A DNA stretch of 64,000 nucleotides, taken from contig NZ_AAXY01000003.1 in NCBI RefSeq assembly GCF_000169375.1, positions 248,001 to 312,000 on the forward strand, in the 5' to 3' direction. The number at the start of each line of letters is the position of its first letter. Position 1 is the stretch's first letter. Both the position numbers and the translations under genes were made by a program. The notes under the pieces were generated by a model. It made no database searches. It was given only the letters and a program-made list of their open reading frames with translations, and had not been told where the DNA came from. Source of the stretch: Marinobacter sp. ELB17 (GTDB lineage: Bacteria > Pseudomonadota > Gammaproteobacteria > Pseudomonadales > Oleiphilaceae). Positions 35,408-45,528 of this stretch are shown one piece after another.

Positions 35408-35647
35408 CTTCAGCCTTCAGGACACAAGATTTTGATGAAAGTTACAGAAACCCCCGAAAATAATGGAAACGTCCTCAATGCGTTGGCACGTTACCAACAT
35501 CGCATCCCACATGCTCAATCCCGTGTTGACGGACACGGTGCCCCACAGTGTGCTCAGGCTGGTCGAGGCACTGCTGAATCGGACCGTCAGCACTTCTGAG
35601 TCAAACTCCGGCCTGCGTCTGAATATTCCGAATCCAGTGCCTCAGTA

Positions 35648-36268
35648 TCATCCGGTCTTGTCGATAACCTCGGACCAGTCCTTGATCACTGCATCAATAT
35701 TACCGTCGTGCGTTCGCATCAGTTCACTGAACTGATTGCGATAGGTGAGGCCGAGATTGACGCCGTTGAAGATGAGGTTGCGGACCTGCCACTTGCCGCT
35801 ATCAGCGGCTATTGAAAACGAGATTTCGAAACTGGCGCCTTCGGCAGTCTGCACCACTGCAGGAACCTGCACCCGCACATCGTCGCCGCGAACTTCTCCC
35901 ACAGCCAGCGAATAGCTCCTGAGATCGGCCAGCGAACGTGCCAGAAGCTCGCCGAGCGACTTGCGGAAAACTCTGGAAAACGCTTCTTTCTGGCCCTCAC
36001 TGAACTGATTGTGATATTTCCCGGCCACGCCTCTGCTGATAGTCGGCCAGGCCACCGCGTCAGCCATGATGCTGTCTATCTCCGGAAACAGCTCTCTCCA
36101 GGTACCAGCTGCGTCGGCATGCTCATCTTGGTGGGTTCGCGCCTTGTCGAGCAGGTCCTGTGCAACGCGCTGGACAAAATCCGCAGCGCCCTCAGTTACC
36201 GCGCCGGCAGAGCTGCCGGCCATCAGCAAGGCTGCGAGTATCAGGTGCCTGAGTGAAGTCCAGATCAT
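35648..36268 (-). CDS. mlaC: MlaC/Ttg2D-like phospholipid-transport protein
   Basis: A 206-residue exported protein: signal peptide LRHLILAALLMAGSSAGA, then the MlaC fold (ADFVQRVAQDLLDKAR...WPTISRGVAGKYHNQFSEGQKEAFSRVF and NLIFNGVNLGLTYRNQFSELM). It should carry lipid across the periplasm. It is the last gene after MlaA and the MMPL transporter, starting 17 bases past the MMPL stop; an in-frame ATG 13 codons upstream is also possible. Confidence 0.85.
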   Translation of the reverse strand: MIWTSLRHLILAALLMAGSSAGAVTEGAADFVQRVAQDLLDKARTHQDEHADAAGTWRELFPEIDSIMADAVAWPTISRGVAGKYHNQFSEGQKEAFSRVFRKSLGELLARSLADLRSYSLAVGEVRGDDVRVQVPAVVQTAEGASFEISFSIAADSGKWQVRNLIFNGVNLGLTYRNQFSELMRTHDGNIDAVIKDWSEVIDKTG

Positions 36269-36284
36269 GTCATGTAGCCTTGTT

Positions 36285-38711
36285 TCAGACTGTCTGTTGC
36301 AATGCATACGCACCTCCAGCACGTTTATCGGTAAGAATGAGTATGGCCGGCAGCAGCGCAAGGTTTGCCACCAGAGCGAGCCCCATGGCAATTGCCGCCA
36401 GTGCGCCAAAGTAGACCGTCGGCATGAAGCGTGACAACAGCAGCACAGAGAATCCAGTAATGACGATCAGTGACGTGAAGTACAGCGCCTTGCCAATACT
36501 GTCATGAGAAGCCAGCACAGCCTCACGCGAGGACAGGCCCTGCTGGCGCTCATTTTCATAGTGGTGGAGATAGTGGATAGCATCATCGACGCCGATACCA
36601 ATGACGATTGCGGCGATGGTGATCGTCATCATATCAAGCGGAATACCCAGAAAGCCCATGACCGCCAGTATGCCTACCGCAGCGAGCGCGTTCGGAAACA
36701 CGCCAACGATACCCAGATATGGAGATCTCAGCAGCAGCGCAAACATGATAAAGGTCGCCAGCACGACAAAACCAAGCGTCGACAGTTGGGAAGACAATAA
36801 CTGGGTCAGCATGCCGTTGAAGAGCACGGCGACTCCAGTTATCCGTATCTCGTCAGGTGCGAACCCAACAGTATCCACCGCAAAACGCTCGATATCGCCA
36901 ATCAGTGAATCAAGGTCGTACTGCTCACCGGTTTCATGAAGCCGCGAAGATATCCGTACTTCGCCAGTAGAAGGCGACGCATAAGGATCGATGAAAGCCG
37001 CACGGACAGATTCGGGCACCGCACCAAGTATGGCTGTCAGCTGCAGATAGGACAGCGGCTGATCCTCGTTGAAGCCACGGCCAACTCGCTCCAGGCTGGC
37101 CAGCGAGACGCTCTTTCCGACGGCCTCCCTGCCGTTCAGATACTGTTGTAGCTTATCGATTTTCGCTATCTTCTGGGGAGAGAACCAGAAGCGCTCCGGG
37201 AAGCTATCGGGCTTCGCATCTGATTCGGCAGCAAAATCATCAGCAAAGGGATCATTCTCAGCCGCCGGGGCGAGCGCCTGGAACGGATCGAATTTGAGCA
37301 CAATGTCGATCGGAATGGTGCCGCCAAGCTCTCTGTCGATGAAATCCAGCCCCTGGCGGATCTCTGTATCGGCCCTGAAGTATTCGACGATCCGGTTGCC
37401 GAGCGTCAGTGAAGCCAGACCTGGAACCAAGACGACCGCCAGCACGAACGTAGCCGCAATCACGCGCCACGGGTAACGGGTGACTACTGCGGAGAACCAG
37501 GCGGTGAGGCCGGGGGTGGACATGACCGATTCGCAGGACTCGTTTTTCGGCAGGAGTACCAGCACGCTGGCAAAGAAGCTGTAGGTGATCAGCAGCGAGA
37601 TCGTAATGCCGATGCACATGATCCAGCCGAAATCGATGACCGGTACGATGTCACTGGTCAGCAATGAGGCGAAGGCGACCATTGTGGTGAGCGCAGTGTA
37701 GAGGCAGGGCATAAACTTGGAGCGCATCGTCTCGAACACGATAGAACACTGCGACTCTATCTCGGGGCGAGCATAGACCCCCCGGTAGCGATTGATAAGG
37801 TGCACGGTAAAGGAAATCGTGATTATGGAGATGAGTGCAACGAAGCTCGACGAAATGGTTGTTGCTGGCTGACCTATGGTCGCCAGCACGCCAGTGGTGA
37901 TGAGTAGCGTGACCGAGGTCGTTGCCAGCGGAATCAGAACCCAGCGTAATCGTCTGAAAAACAGATACAGTGCACCAGCCAGCAACAGCAATATGACACC
38001 GCCAAACGCCGCCATGTCTTCCTTGACGAAAGTCACCATGTCCGCCCTGACCATTGGCACACCGCCAAGGTAGAGTCTGGCATGCCCGGCATAGTGCTGG
38101 CGGATCGTCCGCACGGCTTCGATGACGCCGGCTTCAAGCGCCGCCGCCCTGTCCTTGGCTGCTGCATCCAGAGCCTGGCCAGAGTCAGCAATATCTATCC
38201 GCACGGCAGTGCTGGTGCCGTCAGCAGATACGAGCAGCTCACTGAAGAGTGCGCTCGAGGTCAACTCCTGTCGCGCCAGATTCAGATCGACATCATCCGA
38301 GGCTAGTGTGCGGAACTTGCCGTCGGCAAGATCATCGAGCGGTATCGGCGGGGAGCGCAACAGTGGCGCATCGAAAAGCGAGGCGACATGGCTGACGTCC
38401 GGCACCGCCACGAGCTCGTCAACGATCGATCTGAGTAGTTCGAGACCTCGTGGCGAGAACAGCTCATAATCCTCCGGCGTAACGGTGAGCACCAGAAAAC
38501 TTACGTCACCGAAAGTTTGGGTGATCTTGTTGTAGTACTGAAGTTCGGGATCGCTGCGCGCGATCAGGGTGTCGGCCGAGGCGTCGAAGCGGAAACTCTG
38601 AACAGCGTACAGTGCCCACACGCACACTGCGATCAAGACGCCGATGATCAGCAGCGGCTGCTCGAGACAGCGGCGGTAAATGAGGCTCAGTCCAAATATT
38701 CTGAAAGTCAT
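36285..38711 (-). CDS. RND/MMPL family lipid exporter (HpnN-like)
   Basis: An 808-residue RND-type membrane protein with two repeats of one periplasmic loop and about six helices each. SADTLIARSDPELQYYNKI and NRIVEYFRADTEIRQGLDFIDRELGG start the two periplasmic lobes; IGIGVDDAIHYLHHYENER is the second-repeat helix with charged residues needed for proton flow. MMPL relatives move hopanoids or lipids to the outer membrane. The link to MlaA and MlaC supports a lipid cargo. Confidence 0.85.
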   Translation of the reverse strand: MTFRIFGLSLIYRRCLEQPLLIIGVLIAVCVWALYAVQSFRFDASADTLIARSDPELQYYNKITQTFGDVSFLVLTVTPEDYELFSPRGLELLRSIVDELVAVPDVSHVASLFDAPLLRSPPIPLDDLADGKFRTLASDDVDLNLARQELTSSALFSELLVSADGTSTAVRIDIADSGQALDAAAKDRAAALEAGVIEAVRTIRQHYAGHARLYLGGVPMVRADMVTFVKEDMAAFGGVILLLLAGALYLFFRRLRWVLIPLATTSVTLLITTGVLATIGQPATTISSSFVALISIITISFTVHLINRYRGVYARPEIESQCSIVFETMRSKFMPCLYTALTTMVAFASLLTSDIVPVIDFGWIMCIGITISLLITYSFFASVLVLLPKNESCESVMSTPGLTAWFSAVVTRYPWRVIAATFVLAVVLVPGLASLTLGNRIVEYFRADTEIRQGLDFIDRELGGTIPIDIVLKFDPFQALAPAAENDPFADDFAAESDAKPDSFPERFWFSPQKIAKIDKLQQYLNGREAVGKSVSLASLERVGRGFNEDQPLSYLQLTAILGAVPESVRAAFIDPYASPSTGEVRISSRLHETGEQYDLDSLIGDIERFAVDTVGFAPDEIRITGVAVLFNGMLTQLLSSQLSTLGFVVLATFIMFALLLRSPYLGIVGVFPNALAAVGILAVMGFLGIPLDMMTITIAAIVIGIGVDDAIHYLHHYENERQQGLSSREAVLASHDSIGKALYFTSLIVITGFSVLLLSRFMPTVYFGALAAIAMGLALVANLALLPAILILTDKRAGGAYALQQTV

Positions 38712-38744
38712 GACGCCCGTCCTGTATGGCTAGCGTTGCAGCAA

Positions 38745-39518
38745 CTAGAAGTCATCGTTGAGAAAGGGATCGGCCTGGACCTCGCCATCGTTGATGACGT
38801 GGCGACGCTGCTGCAGGTAGGCGTTGCGGATGAACACATACTTGTCCCCGACAATCAGATTCTCGCCGGGTATCAGATCAGCGCGCTGGTCGACGATTTC
38901 AAGGCCTAAAGCATAAAATACTTCTGGCGACTCCAGTCGGTTGACCGGATTGATTAAGCCGTCCGGTATGTAGCCAAGCGCATCGGTCACCGTCGCTGGC
39001 CCCAGTAGAGGCAGCATCAGATAGTTGCCCTCGGGAGCTCCCCAGTATACGAGGGTCTGGCCGAAGTCTTCACGCTGCCTTGGAATGCCCCATTTGGTCG
39101 CGACATCAAAAATGCCGCCGAGCCCGAAAATGGTGTTGAACATGATGCGCGTAGTCGTTTCGGCTGCCCGTTCATGCTTGAGCTGGAGAATTGTGTTTGC
39201 GAGCGACACCACGTCGCCAATGTTGCGGAAGACATTGCTTACCGAGCGGTTGACGAAATCTGGTGTGACCGTGCGGTAGCTAGACGCGACGGGCCGAAGG
39301 AACCAGATATCGACGAAGTCGTTGAAAGCATAAATCGACCTGTTGAAGGACTCCCAGGGGTCCTGCTCGATCGGTGCGCTGTTAGCCGCGGCCGGTCGCG
39401 CCGTAGTGTCTCTTTCCACGGCGCAGGCAAGGCTGCTGGCACAGATGGCAGCCGTCAGCAGCAGTCTGCCTGCCGATTTTGTCACTCTGCTGGATCTGGA
39501 CAGGCTTGCGTATGTCAT
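38745..39518 (-). CDS. mlaA: MlaA (VacJ) family outer-membrane lipoprotein
   Basis: About 257 residues. A hydrophobic signal ends in the lipobox-like SSLAC, so the mature Cys is probably lipidated. DPWESFNRSIYAFNDFVD is the VacJ signature and LGYIPDGLIN lies in the conserved C-terminal region. MlaA lets phospholipids leave the outer membrane's outer leaflet. AGGAA precedes the start (ATG 39518, or TTG 39521). Confidence 0.88.
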   Translation of the reverse strand: MTYASLSRSSRVTKSAGRLLLTAAICASSLACAVERDTTARPAAANSAPIEQDPWESFNRSIYAFNDFVDIWFLRPVASSYRTVTPDFVNRSVSNVFRNIGDVVSLANTILQLKHERAAETTTRIMFNTIFGLGGIFDVATKWGIPRQREDFGQTLVYWGAPEGNYLMLPLLGPATVTDALGYIPDGLINPVNRLESPEVFYALGLEIVDQRADLIPGENLIVGDKYVFIRNAYLQQRRHVINDGEVQADPFLNDDF

Positions 39519-39849
39519 CAATCAAATTCCTGTGTTTGGCGGCCAGTTGGCGCCAGCTATAATTGAAAAACCGGCCGCCATCGCTGGCATACCGGTGTCG
39601 TGCGCCAGTGCAGACCTGGATCAGGATGCGGCTATTGACGTATCCCTTCGCAAGATATATCCATTTCAACGTTCTGTGAAGCAGGGCCGAGGTCCTTCGG
39701 TATGCCGAAGTCGCTGAGGGCGAAGGAGGTGGTGCCTTCAAACCCTGGCGATACCCGCCCCATGGGTCCTTGCCGCCACCAATTCGTTTGGCGCCTATCA
39801 CCACCGGCTGACTTCCCTCACCCTCCCTCACTGCCAAATTGCCTCAGAT
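39519..39849. other. Intergenic region, no supported gene
   Basis: The stretch between MlaA and a short gene fragment has no frame with recognisable protein sequence on either strand. It likely carries the mlaA promoter. Part of 39650-39790 looks like degenerate repeated sequence of the kind found near mobile elements, but I cannot assign it. Confidence 0.4.
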
Positions 39850-40075
39850 TCACCCTGATGTGATGCAATTCCCCAGCAGTCGTGCCAACAGGTCATCATC
39901 CACCGCATCCTCGCTGAGGTAACTGTTCTCGACGTCCCGCTCCAGCAGCCCCTGCCGTTCCAGAAAACGGAGATACAGGAAGCAGGCGTTCATCTTGCCG
40001 ACACCATCGTCCAGCACCTGTTGCCGGAAAGCGGCGCTGAAATGCCGCGCACAAGCCGTTTCATCCCTCTGGTTT
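39850..40075 (-). pseudogene. C-terminal fragment of an unidentified protein
   Basis: A frame ending at 39850 reads as real protein over about 70 residues (containing ACARHFSAAFRQQ and LLERDVENSYLSEDAVDD) but has no start of its own. It begins where the broken YeeE/YedE gene ends, in a different frame, so it looks like the 3' end of another gene joined by a rearrangement. Not identified. Confidence 0.4.
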
Positions 40076-41046
40076 AACGCCGAGGAGCGAGCCGGCGAAG
40101 GCGCAGGCGAACCAGACCCAGGCATGCAGGCTGGCAGAGGCAATGCCGGAAAACAGCGCACCGATGTTGCAACCGAAGCCCAGACGGGCACCATAACCCA
40201 GCAACAAACCACCCACTACGGCGGCCAGAAATGGCCGACCTTCCGGACGGTTCCTGCTGGCTTCATTAAAACGGTTAGCCAGACCTGCCGCCAGCATGGC
40301 ACCAAGCAACAAACCAAAATTCATGACAGAGGTGATGTGAGTCAGTACTGAGTTCTTCAGTGCCGCGGCGGGATAACGCCATTGCCAGAATTCAAACTGG
40401 GACATGTCCACGCCCACAGCCTCCAGCATTTTTGCACCCCAGACATTGAAAGCAAAGGTAATACCCCAGGGCGAGCCGCCAATTGCCAGAGTCAAGGCAT
40501 TTCCAATCGCCAGAATGCCGATCGCCCAGGACTCCGAGAGTTCGAACCAGTGGCACGGGGTCGAAGCTCGGCTGACTGAACCACCAGGGTCACAACCATC
40601 CGGATATTACCCGCGCCCACGGTGAAAAGGGTACCGGAGCCGCAGCCACCGCCCAGTTGCATGCCCATACCGAACAAGAAAGAACCGACCACCAGGGAAG
40701 TACTAATTGGCGCCACCGCACCCACCATGCCTTCCTGGCCACTGTGCAGCATGGGCACCATGATCAGTGAGGTGACGCCGAACAGCAGCAACTGGGCACG
40801 CATGCCGGCACCGCGCTTTTTGACCACAAGGTTGCGCCAACCGGCAGTGAAGCCAAAAGCTCCGTGATAGAGCGCCATGCCAAGCACTGTGCCCACCACA
40901 AACAGTGCCACCATGAATGGCGCCGTTTCCAGCCAGATCAGCCCACCCAATAGGGCAAGGCCAACCAGGGCGGTTGATACAATAAAGCGGTCCACCTGCC
41001 AGCCCGGTTGTTGAAGACCCGACTGCAGAACTGCGGAATCAGTCAT
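40061..41046 (-). pseudogene. YeeE/YedE family gene, internally deleted (decayed copy)
   Basis: The N-terminal part (to GNIRMVVTLVV) and C-terminal part (ALTLAIGGSPWGITFAFNV onward) are each close to the intact gene at 44281-45492. About 80-90 central codons are missing, leaving a join near 40490-40590 and different frames on each side. The C-terminus also differs (FAGSLLGVKPEG). It follows a rhodanese gene broken by a stop, so this whole module is a degenerate paralogue. Confidence 0.88.
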
Positions 41047-41057
41047 TGCTTCCCCAC

Positions 41058-42017
41058 TCAGTTAAACCAGTCCAGGACTTTACCCAATCCTTTTTTGGCA
41101 ACCTGGAGCGGACGGCTGCTGTCCTGGGACCACTCCGCCATGGAGCCGTCATAAAGCGCAACCTCTTCAAACCCCGCCAGCTCACTCAGCACAAACCAGT
41201 CCGTGGCGGCCCAGTGGCCGGTATTGCAGAAGGAAATGGTGCGGGTAGCGGGGTTCAGTTCGGCCTGGTTTACCCGTTCGGTGATACCGGCCTGGTTGAG
41301 ATATCAGACTTGACCGCGTTCACCCAAAAAATCCGCATGGGGCAGGCTTCGTGCACCGGGAATCGTGCCCGGCGCCCTGGCTGCTGGCAACTGGTTCTCG
41401 CCCCGGAAATAATCCGAAGGGCGCGCATCCACCAGCTGAGCCTGAGTACCACGGGCCGCCTCTACTTCTTCCAGTGACGCGATCAAATTCTGCTGGAGTG
41501 AACCCCTGAACTCGGTAACGGCGCGCCGGTCACCTTCGCCGCTGGCAATCTCGAGCCCCTCGGCCTGCCAGCCGGCAAAACCGCCATTGAGGATGGTCAC
41601 GTCATCGTGGCCCAACACCCGGAAGGTCCAGTATACCCGGGCGGCACTGCCGAAATCCGTCGCACCCGTACCGGCAGGCACAATCACAACGGTATTGTCA
41701 TTACTGATCCCCAGCCCGCCAATCAGGCGTTCCAGGCTGGTGACAGGAGGCAAAAGCCCGACAATGCCGTCCCTGCTCTCGCGCCATCCATCCCCGGTGT
41801 AGCTGCTGTATATGGCTCCGGGAATGTGGGCTTTCTGAAAGCTGCTGCGGTCACCTCCGTTATTGATGCCGGAACGAACGTCCAGCACCGCCAGTTTATC
41901 CCGATTGAGGTTAGCATCCAGCCAGCTGGCATCCACTAGAGGCGGAGTTCTGTCGCTTTCAGCCATTGCCAGCGAACTGGCGGAAAAGGCCAAAACCATC
42001 ACCAAAATCCGAACCAT
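41058..42017 (-). pseudogene. Rhodanese-like sulfurtransferase with in-frame TGA (decayed copy)
   Basis: The product would match the intact rhodanese at 45529-46485 along its length. A TGA at 41306-41304 interrupts it where the paralogue has Trp (GQV-stop-YLNQ versus KAWYLN), a single-base nonsense change. The reading frame then continues with the same protein, including SFCNTGHWAATDW with the active-site Cys, to the natural stop at 41058. The visible 237-residue product lacks the catalytic domain half. Confidence 0.88.
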
Positions 42018-42154
42018 GGCGCTGCTCCTTTGCTGATAATTCTTGAACGACCGTTATGGTTTTAATCCTACGGAATGCATAGGCTCATTTGGATAGCGTT
42101 TTGTTATAAGGAAATTTCTGGGCTTTTTCATGGGCAGTTTTTGACAATCAATGA

Positions 42155-43000
42155 CTAACGGAATTCGGGAAAGTTAGCTCGCAGGTTCAGGGCCCAGTCG
42201 TAGTCGATGAACTTTATACTCGATGTTCCAACAACCCCTTCCACCACTGCAGAATCCGCCCATTCCTCAATAAAGGCCTTTGTAGAACCGGATGCCTCGT
42301 TAAAATCGTCTTCATACCACTTGAACAATTCCGTCACGTAGAGGGTATCGCCTTGCATCTTCAGGTGGCGGTCGGTATTCAATGCACGCCGGGTGTTCTC
42401 GGCCAGCAAGCGCTCAAGGTTGTCAGCAGTATAGAGCGTGTCCCGCAGGGGCGGGCATCCAACAGAGGCACAGTTCACCGTAAAGTGAACCCGCGCATCC
42501 TTCCAGCCCCGGGATTGATAATTCTTTCCCAGCAAAACGCCTTTTTCGATCTGGCTCAGGCTGAAGCGCACCCCACCAATCACAAAGTTCTCCCGCTCAA
42601 AGACACTGTCGACAAACGGATTTACCCGACCGCCGTAATCCCAGACGGATGAAACAAGCTGGCCATCCGGCCGTTCGGTAAGAATCTGTTCGAGCATGAA
42701 AAAATTGTAGGCATTCACCCAAAAGGCTACGGACTCTTTTTGAGCCTCCAGGGTTCCGGTATCAAATTCCGCCAGAGCTTTGCGCTGCTGTTCCAGCGTC
42801 TGCGCCAAATCTGTGTCCGTCAATGCGGCCTGGTAATCAAAAGCAGAGACCAGCCCGTTACCAAGCAGTGTCTGTTCAATAAGGTAGTTGGATAACAGGC
42901 TTTGGTAGGGTTTGTAGAGGCCGGGATTGATATCCGCCCATACCAGGCCCGGCAATAAAACCCATGCAAGAAAGCCTGTCACTAATCGATATCCACGCAT
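42155..43000 (-). CDS. DUF547 domain exported protein
   Basis: A 281-residue protein: signal peptide TGFLAWVLLPGLVWA, then DUF547 with SVAFWVNAYNFFMLEQIL and the conserved HFTVNCASVGCPPLR block containing two Cys. The domain is related to transglutaminase-like folds; function unknown. The start at 43000 follows GGGAG. It lies between the broken and intact rhodanese modules. Confidence 0.85.
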   Translation of the reverse strand: MRGYRLVTGFLAWVLLPGLVWADINPGLYKPYQSLLSNYLIEQTLLGNGLVSAFDYQAALTDTDLAQTLEQQRKALAEFDTGTLEAQKESVAFWVNAYNFFMLEQILTERPDGQLVSSVWDYGGRVNPFVDSVFERENFVIGGVRFSLSQIEKGVLLGKNYQSRGWKDARVHFTVNCASVGCPPLRDTLYTADNLERLLAENTRRALNTDRHLKMQGDTLYVTELFKWYEDDFNEASGSTKAFIEEWADSAVVEGVVGTSSIKFIDYDWALNLRANFPEFR

Positions 43001-43094
43001 AATCACTCCCAAGTCAGTTTCGTCAGTAATACTTCAGAATCATGGCTACAGACAAAGACAACGCCGCTCTGTTACACACGCGGTGCTCAAAACC

Positions 43095-43787
43095 TCAGGC
43101 CTGAGTATCCAGATGCAAAAAACGAGACAGTCGGGAGTGGGGGCGCCTGCTGAGATACAGCGGCAGTGTGCTCATGACGACCAGAATGACGACAGCGGCC
43201 ACTACGGTCAGCAAAGGGCTCAGCTCAAAGCTGTGACCCAGTCCGGCAAAAACGAAGGTCATGGGCAGCATGCCAAGAGTGGTCGCGAGCGCATAACGCC
43301 AAAACGAGATTGCCGTCACACCGGCTGCATAACTGATCAGCGCAAACGAAAACAGCGGAATCAGGCGCGTCAGCGTCACCGCCATGAACAGAAAACGCTG
43401 GGAACCGGTGGCTGAAAATACCGGGTTATCGCCCAGTTTGCGCCGAACCGCCTCACGCCCCAGTACCCGCGCCAGATAAAAAGCAATTATAGACCCGGCG
43501 AGGGCACCCGACACTGAAATCGCAGTTCCGGTGAACACTCCGTAAACGAGCCCTGAAGCAGCACTGATAGGCAGTGTCGGAATCGGTCCGACAACTACCG
43601 CGAGGATCATCAACAGCATCAGCAACAATGGCCCGGACATGCCCTGCTGGTTAAGCCACTCAGCCAACGCTTCTGGCGCCAGACTAACAGGCATACCCAG
43701 TTGACGAAGAAGCAGCCAAATAGCCCCCATCACGAGTGCGACTATGATCAGAAAAGTGAGCCGGAAAGCCCATTGTGAACGGTTCAT
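43095..43787 (-). CDS. TVP38/TMEM64 family inner-membrane protein
   Basis: A 230-residue protein with about six helices and the VTT/SNARE-associated core (VVVGPIPTLPISAASGLVYGVFTGTAISVSGALAGSIIAFYLARVLGRE, and LTRLIPLFSFALISYAAGVT). It is the stand-alone version of the domain fused to a flavoprotein at 648-2804. Members act in lipid scrambling or transport; the exact role here is not known. Confidence 0.85.
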   Translation of the reverse strand: MNRSQWAFRLTFLIIVALVMGAIWLLLRQLGMPVSLAPEALAEWLNQQGMSGPLLLMLLMILAVVVGPIPTLPISAASGLVYGVFTGTAISVSGALAGSIIAFYLARVLGREAVRRKLGDNPVFSATGSQRFLFMAVTLTRLIPLFSFALISYAAGVTAISFWRYALATTLGMLPMTFVFAGLGHSFELSPLLTVVAAVVILVVMSTLPLYLSRRPHSRLSRFLHLDTQA

Positions 43788-44069
43788 CAGAGTATTCTAC
43801 CGGCCACGTTGAAGGCGGGAAGGGTTTTTTCGAATTTTCAACTGCGTCATCACGGTACTTGTTACTGAGCGATCATTCAATCTGCCCGCTATGCCGAGGC
43901 TGGCGGTGCGGAGCTGGCCAAGCATATGGCTGGCTCCGATTCCATTCTGGCCGGGCTTAAAGGCTACCATTGCAGAGCGAAACCTCTCTGCTTGGGATCG
44001 GAAGGCGTTAGGCGACAATATGGCGCATATTCTTGATGCTTACTGACCCGCCACGAGATCCGACTGGCG

Positions 44070-44264
44070 TCAGTCGCGGGTAGACGGGCAAGGCGCGCCA
44101 CAGGGCGCACAGGCTGAGTCGTCTTTCTGCGACAGCGCGGTTTGCACATTGCCCTGGCCTGAGTTGAACGCAAACGTCGGGCTATTCAAGTGGTCGATGA
44201 CAATCAGTATCAAAATGGCACCCAATAACGCCAGAACACGACCTTTACGGTAAGCTGGATTCAT
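44070..44264 (-). CDS. Small Cys-rich membrane-anchored protein
   Basis: A 64-residue protein with one N-terminal helix (RVLALLGAILILIVIDHL) and a short C-terminal tail with CAPCGAPC, three cysteines in a CxxCxxxC pattern. GGGAG lies eight bases before the ATG. It starts 17 bases after the YeeE/YedE gene stop on the same strand, so it is probably the third gene of the rhodanese module. The cysteines suggest metal or sulfur handling. No family recognised. Confidence 0.65.
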   Translation of the reverse strand: MNPAYRKGRVLALLGAILILIVIDHLNSPTFAFNSGQGNVQTALSQKDDSACAPCGAPCPSTRD

Positions 44265-44280
44265 AACTGTGCTCCCGTTG

Positions 44281-45492
44281 TCAGTTCGGCAGGCGGAACC
44301 AGGGCCGCAGGCGAATACCAATGTAAGACCCACCAAACGCGCAGGCAAACCAGATCCAGGCGTGCAGGCTGGCCGAACCAATACCTGAGAAGAGCGCACC
44401 GATATTGCAGCCAAAACCTAAGCGAGCACCGTAGCCCAGCAACAGGCCGCCCACCACCGCCGCCAGAAACGGGCGACCTTGCAGCTTGTTGCGACTGGCT
44501 TCGTTGAAACGATTAGCCAACCCTGCGGCCAGCATGGCGCCCAATAGCAGGCCAAAATTCATCACCGATGGAATGTTGGTGAGCAGCGAATCTTTCAAAG
44601 CCATGGCCGGGTATTCCCACTGCCAGAACTCAAACTGACCCATGTCAACGCCGACGGCTTGCAGTGCTTTAGCGCCCCATACGTTGAACGCAAAGGTGAT
44701 GCTCCAGGGCGCCCCACCGATGGCCAGGGTAAGAATATTACCGGCGGCTAGAATCAGAATGGCCCAGGTGAACGGCCAACGGCCGGTTACCAGCGTGCGC
44801 CAGAAACCCTGACCTTTCTGTTTCCACAACAGCTCATCGCTGGCCACCTGGCCGTGGGCTTTGCGCTCAATGCGACTGACCCAGCGAGCAATCAATAGCA
44901 AGCCGACCAACTGCAGCACTATGGCGCCGGTAACGCCAAAACTCGCGACCAGCGGCACCGGGTCAAACCCGGGCTGATCCAGCCACCAGGGCAAGTGGAT
45001 AGAACCCAGCACCGTACCGATGATGAAGAACACCAGGGTGATGATCATCCGCAGATTGCCCGCGCCTACAGTGAACAAGGTGCCAGAGCCACAGCCGCCA
45101 CCCAGCTGCATGCCCAAACCAAACATAAAGGAACCCACCACCAGTGAGGTGCCCACTGGCGCCACCGCTCCAATCAAACCGGGTTGACCGCTGTAAAGCA
45201 GCGGCACCATCACAATGGAGGTCACCCCAAACAGCAGCAACTGAGCCCGCATGCCGGCGCCGCGCTTGTGCACAACAAGATTGCGCCATCCGGCGGTAAA
45301 ACCAAACGCACCGTGGTACAGCGCGATACCCAGCACCGTACCAATCGCAAACAGCGCCACCATGAACGGTGCGGTTTCAAGCCAGATTAGTCCACCCAGA
45401 AGAGCAAAACCGACCAGCGCTGTTACTACAACAAAACGATCTACCTGCCAGGGCGATTGAATCGCCGAAGTGGGGGCAGCAACTTCACTCAT
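44281..45492 (-). CDS. YeeE/YedE family transporter (thiosulfate/sulfur), intact copy
   Basis: A 403-residue membrane protein with two related halves. The two pore motifs are GMQLGGGCGSGTLFTVGAGNLR and GARLGFGCNIGALFSGIGSASLHAW, each with a conserved Cys. Related YeeE proteins import thiosulfate. It is 36 bases after the rhodanese gene, suggesting that imported sulfur is handed to the rhodanese. A deleted paralogue lies at 40061-41046. Confidence 0.88.
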   Translation of the reverse strand: MSEVAAPTSAIQSPWQVDRFVVVTALVGFALLGGLIWLETAPFMVALFAIGTVLGIALYHGAFGFTAGWRNLVVHKRGAGMRAQLLLFGVTSIVMVPLLYSGQPGLIGAVAPVGTSLVVGSFMFGLGMQLGGGCGSGTLFTVGAGNLRMIITLVFFIIGTVLGSIHLPWWLDQPGFDPVPLVASFGVTGAIVLQLVGLLLIARWVSRIERKAHGQVASDELLWKQKGQGFWRTLVTGRWPFTWAILILAAGNILTLAIGGAPWSITFAFNVWGAKALQAVGVDMGQFEFWQWEYPAMALKDSLLTNIPSVMNFGLLLGAMLAAGLANRFNEASRNKLQGRPFLAAVVGGLLLGYGARLGFGCNIGALFSGIGSASLHAWIWFACAFGGSYIGIRLRPWFRLPN

Positions 45493-45528
45493 GCCATTCT
45501 CTCTTGCTGTCTAAAACATCACACGGAA

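Noticed and set aside
41304..41306. In-frame TGA as a possible selenocysteine codon
   Set aside because: The intact paralogue has Trp here, not Cys; no SECIS-like element seen, and the neighbouring partner gene is also broken.
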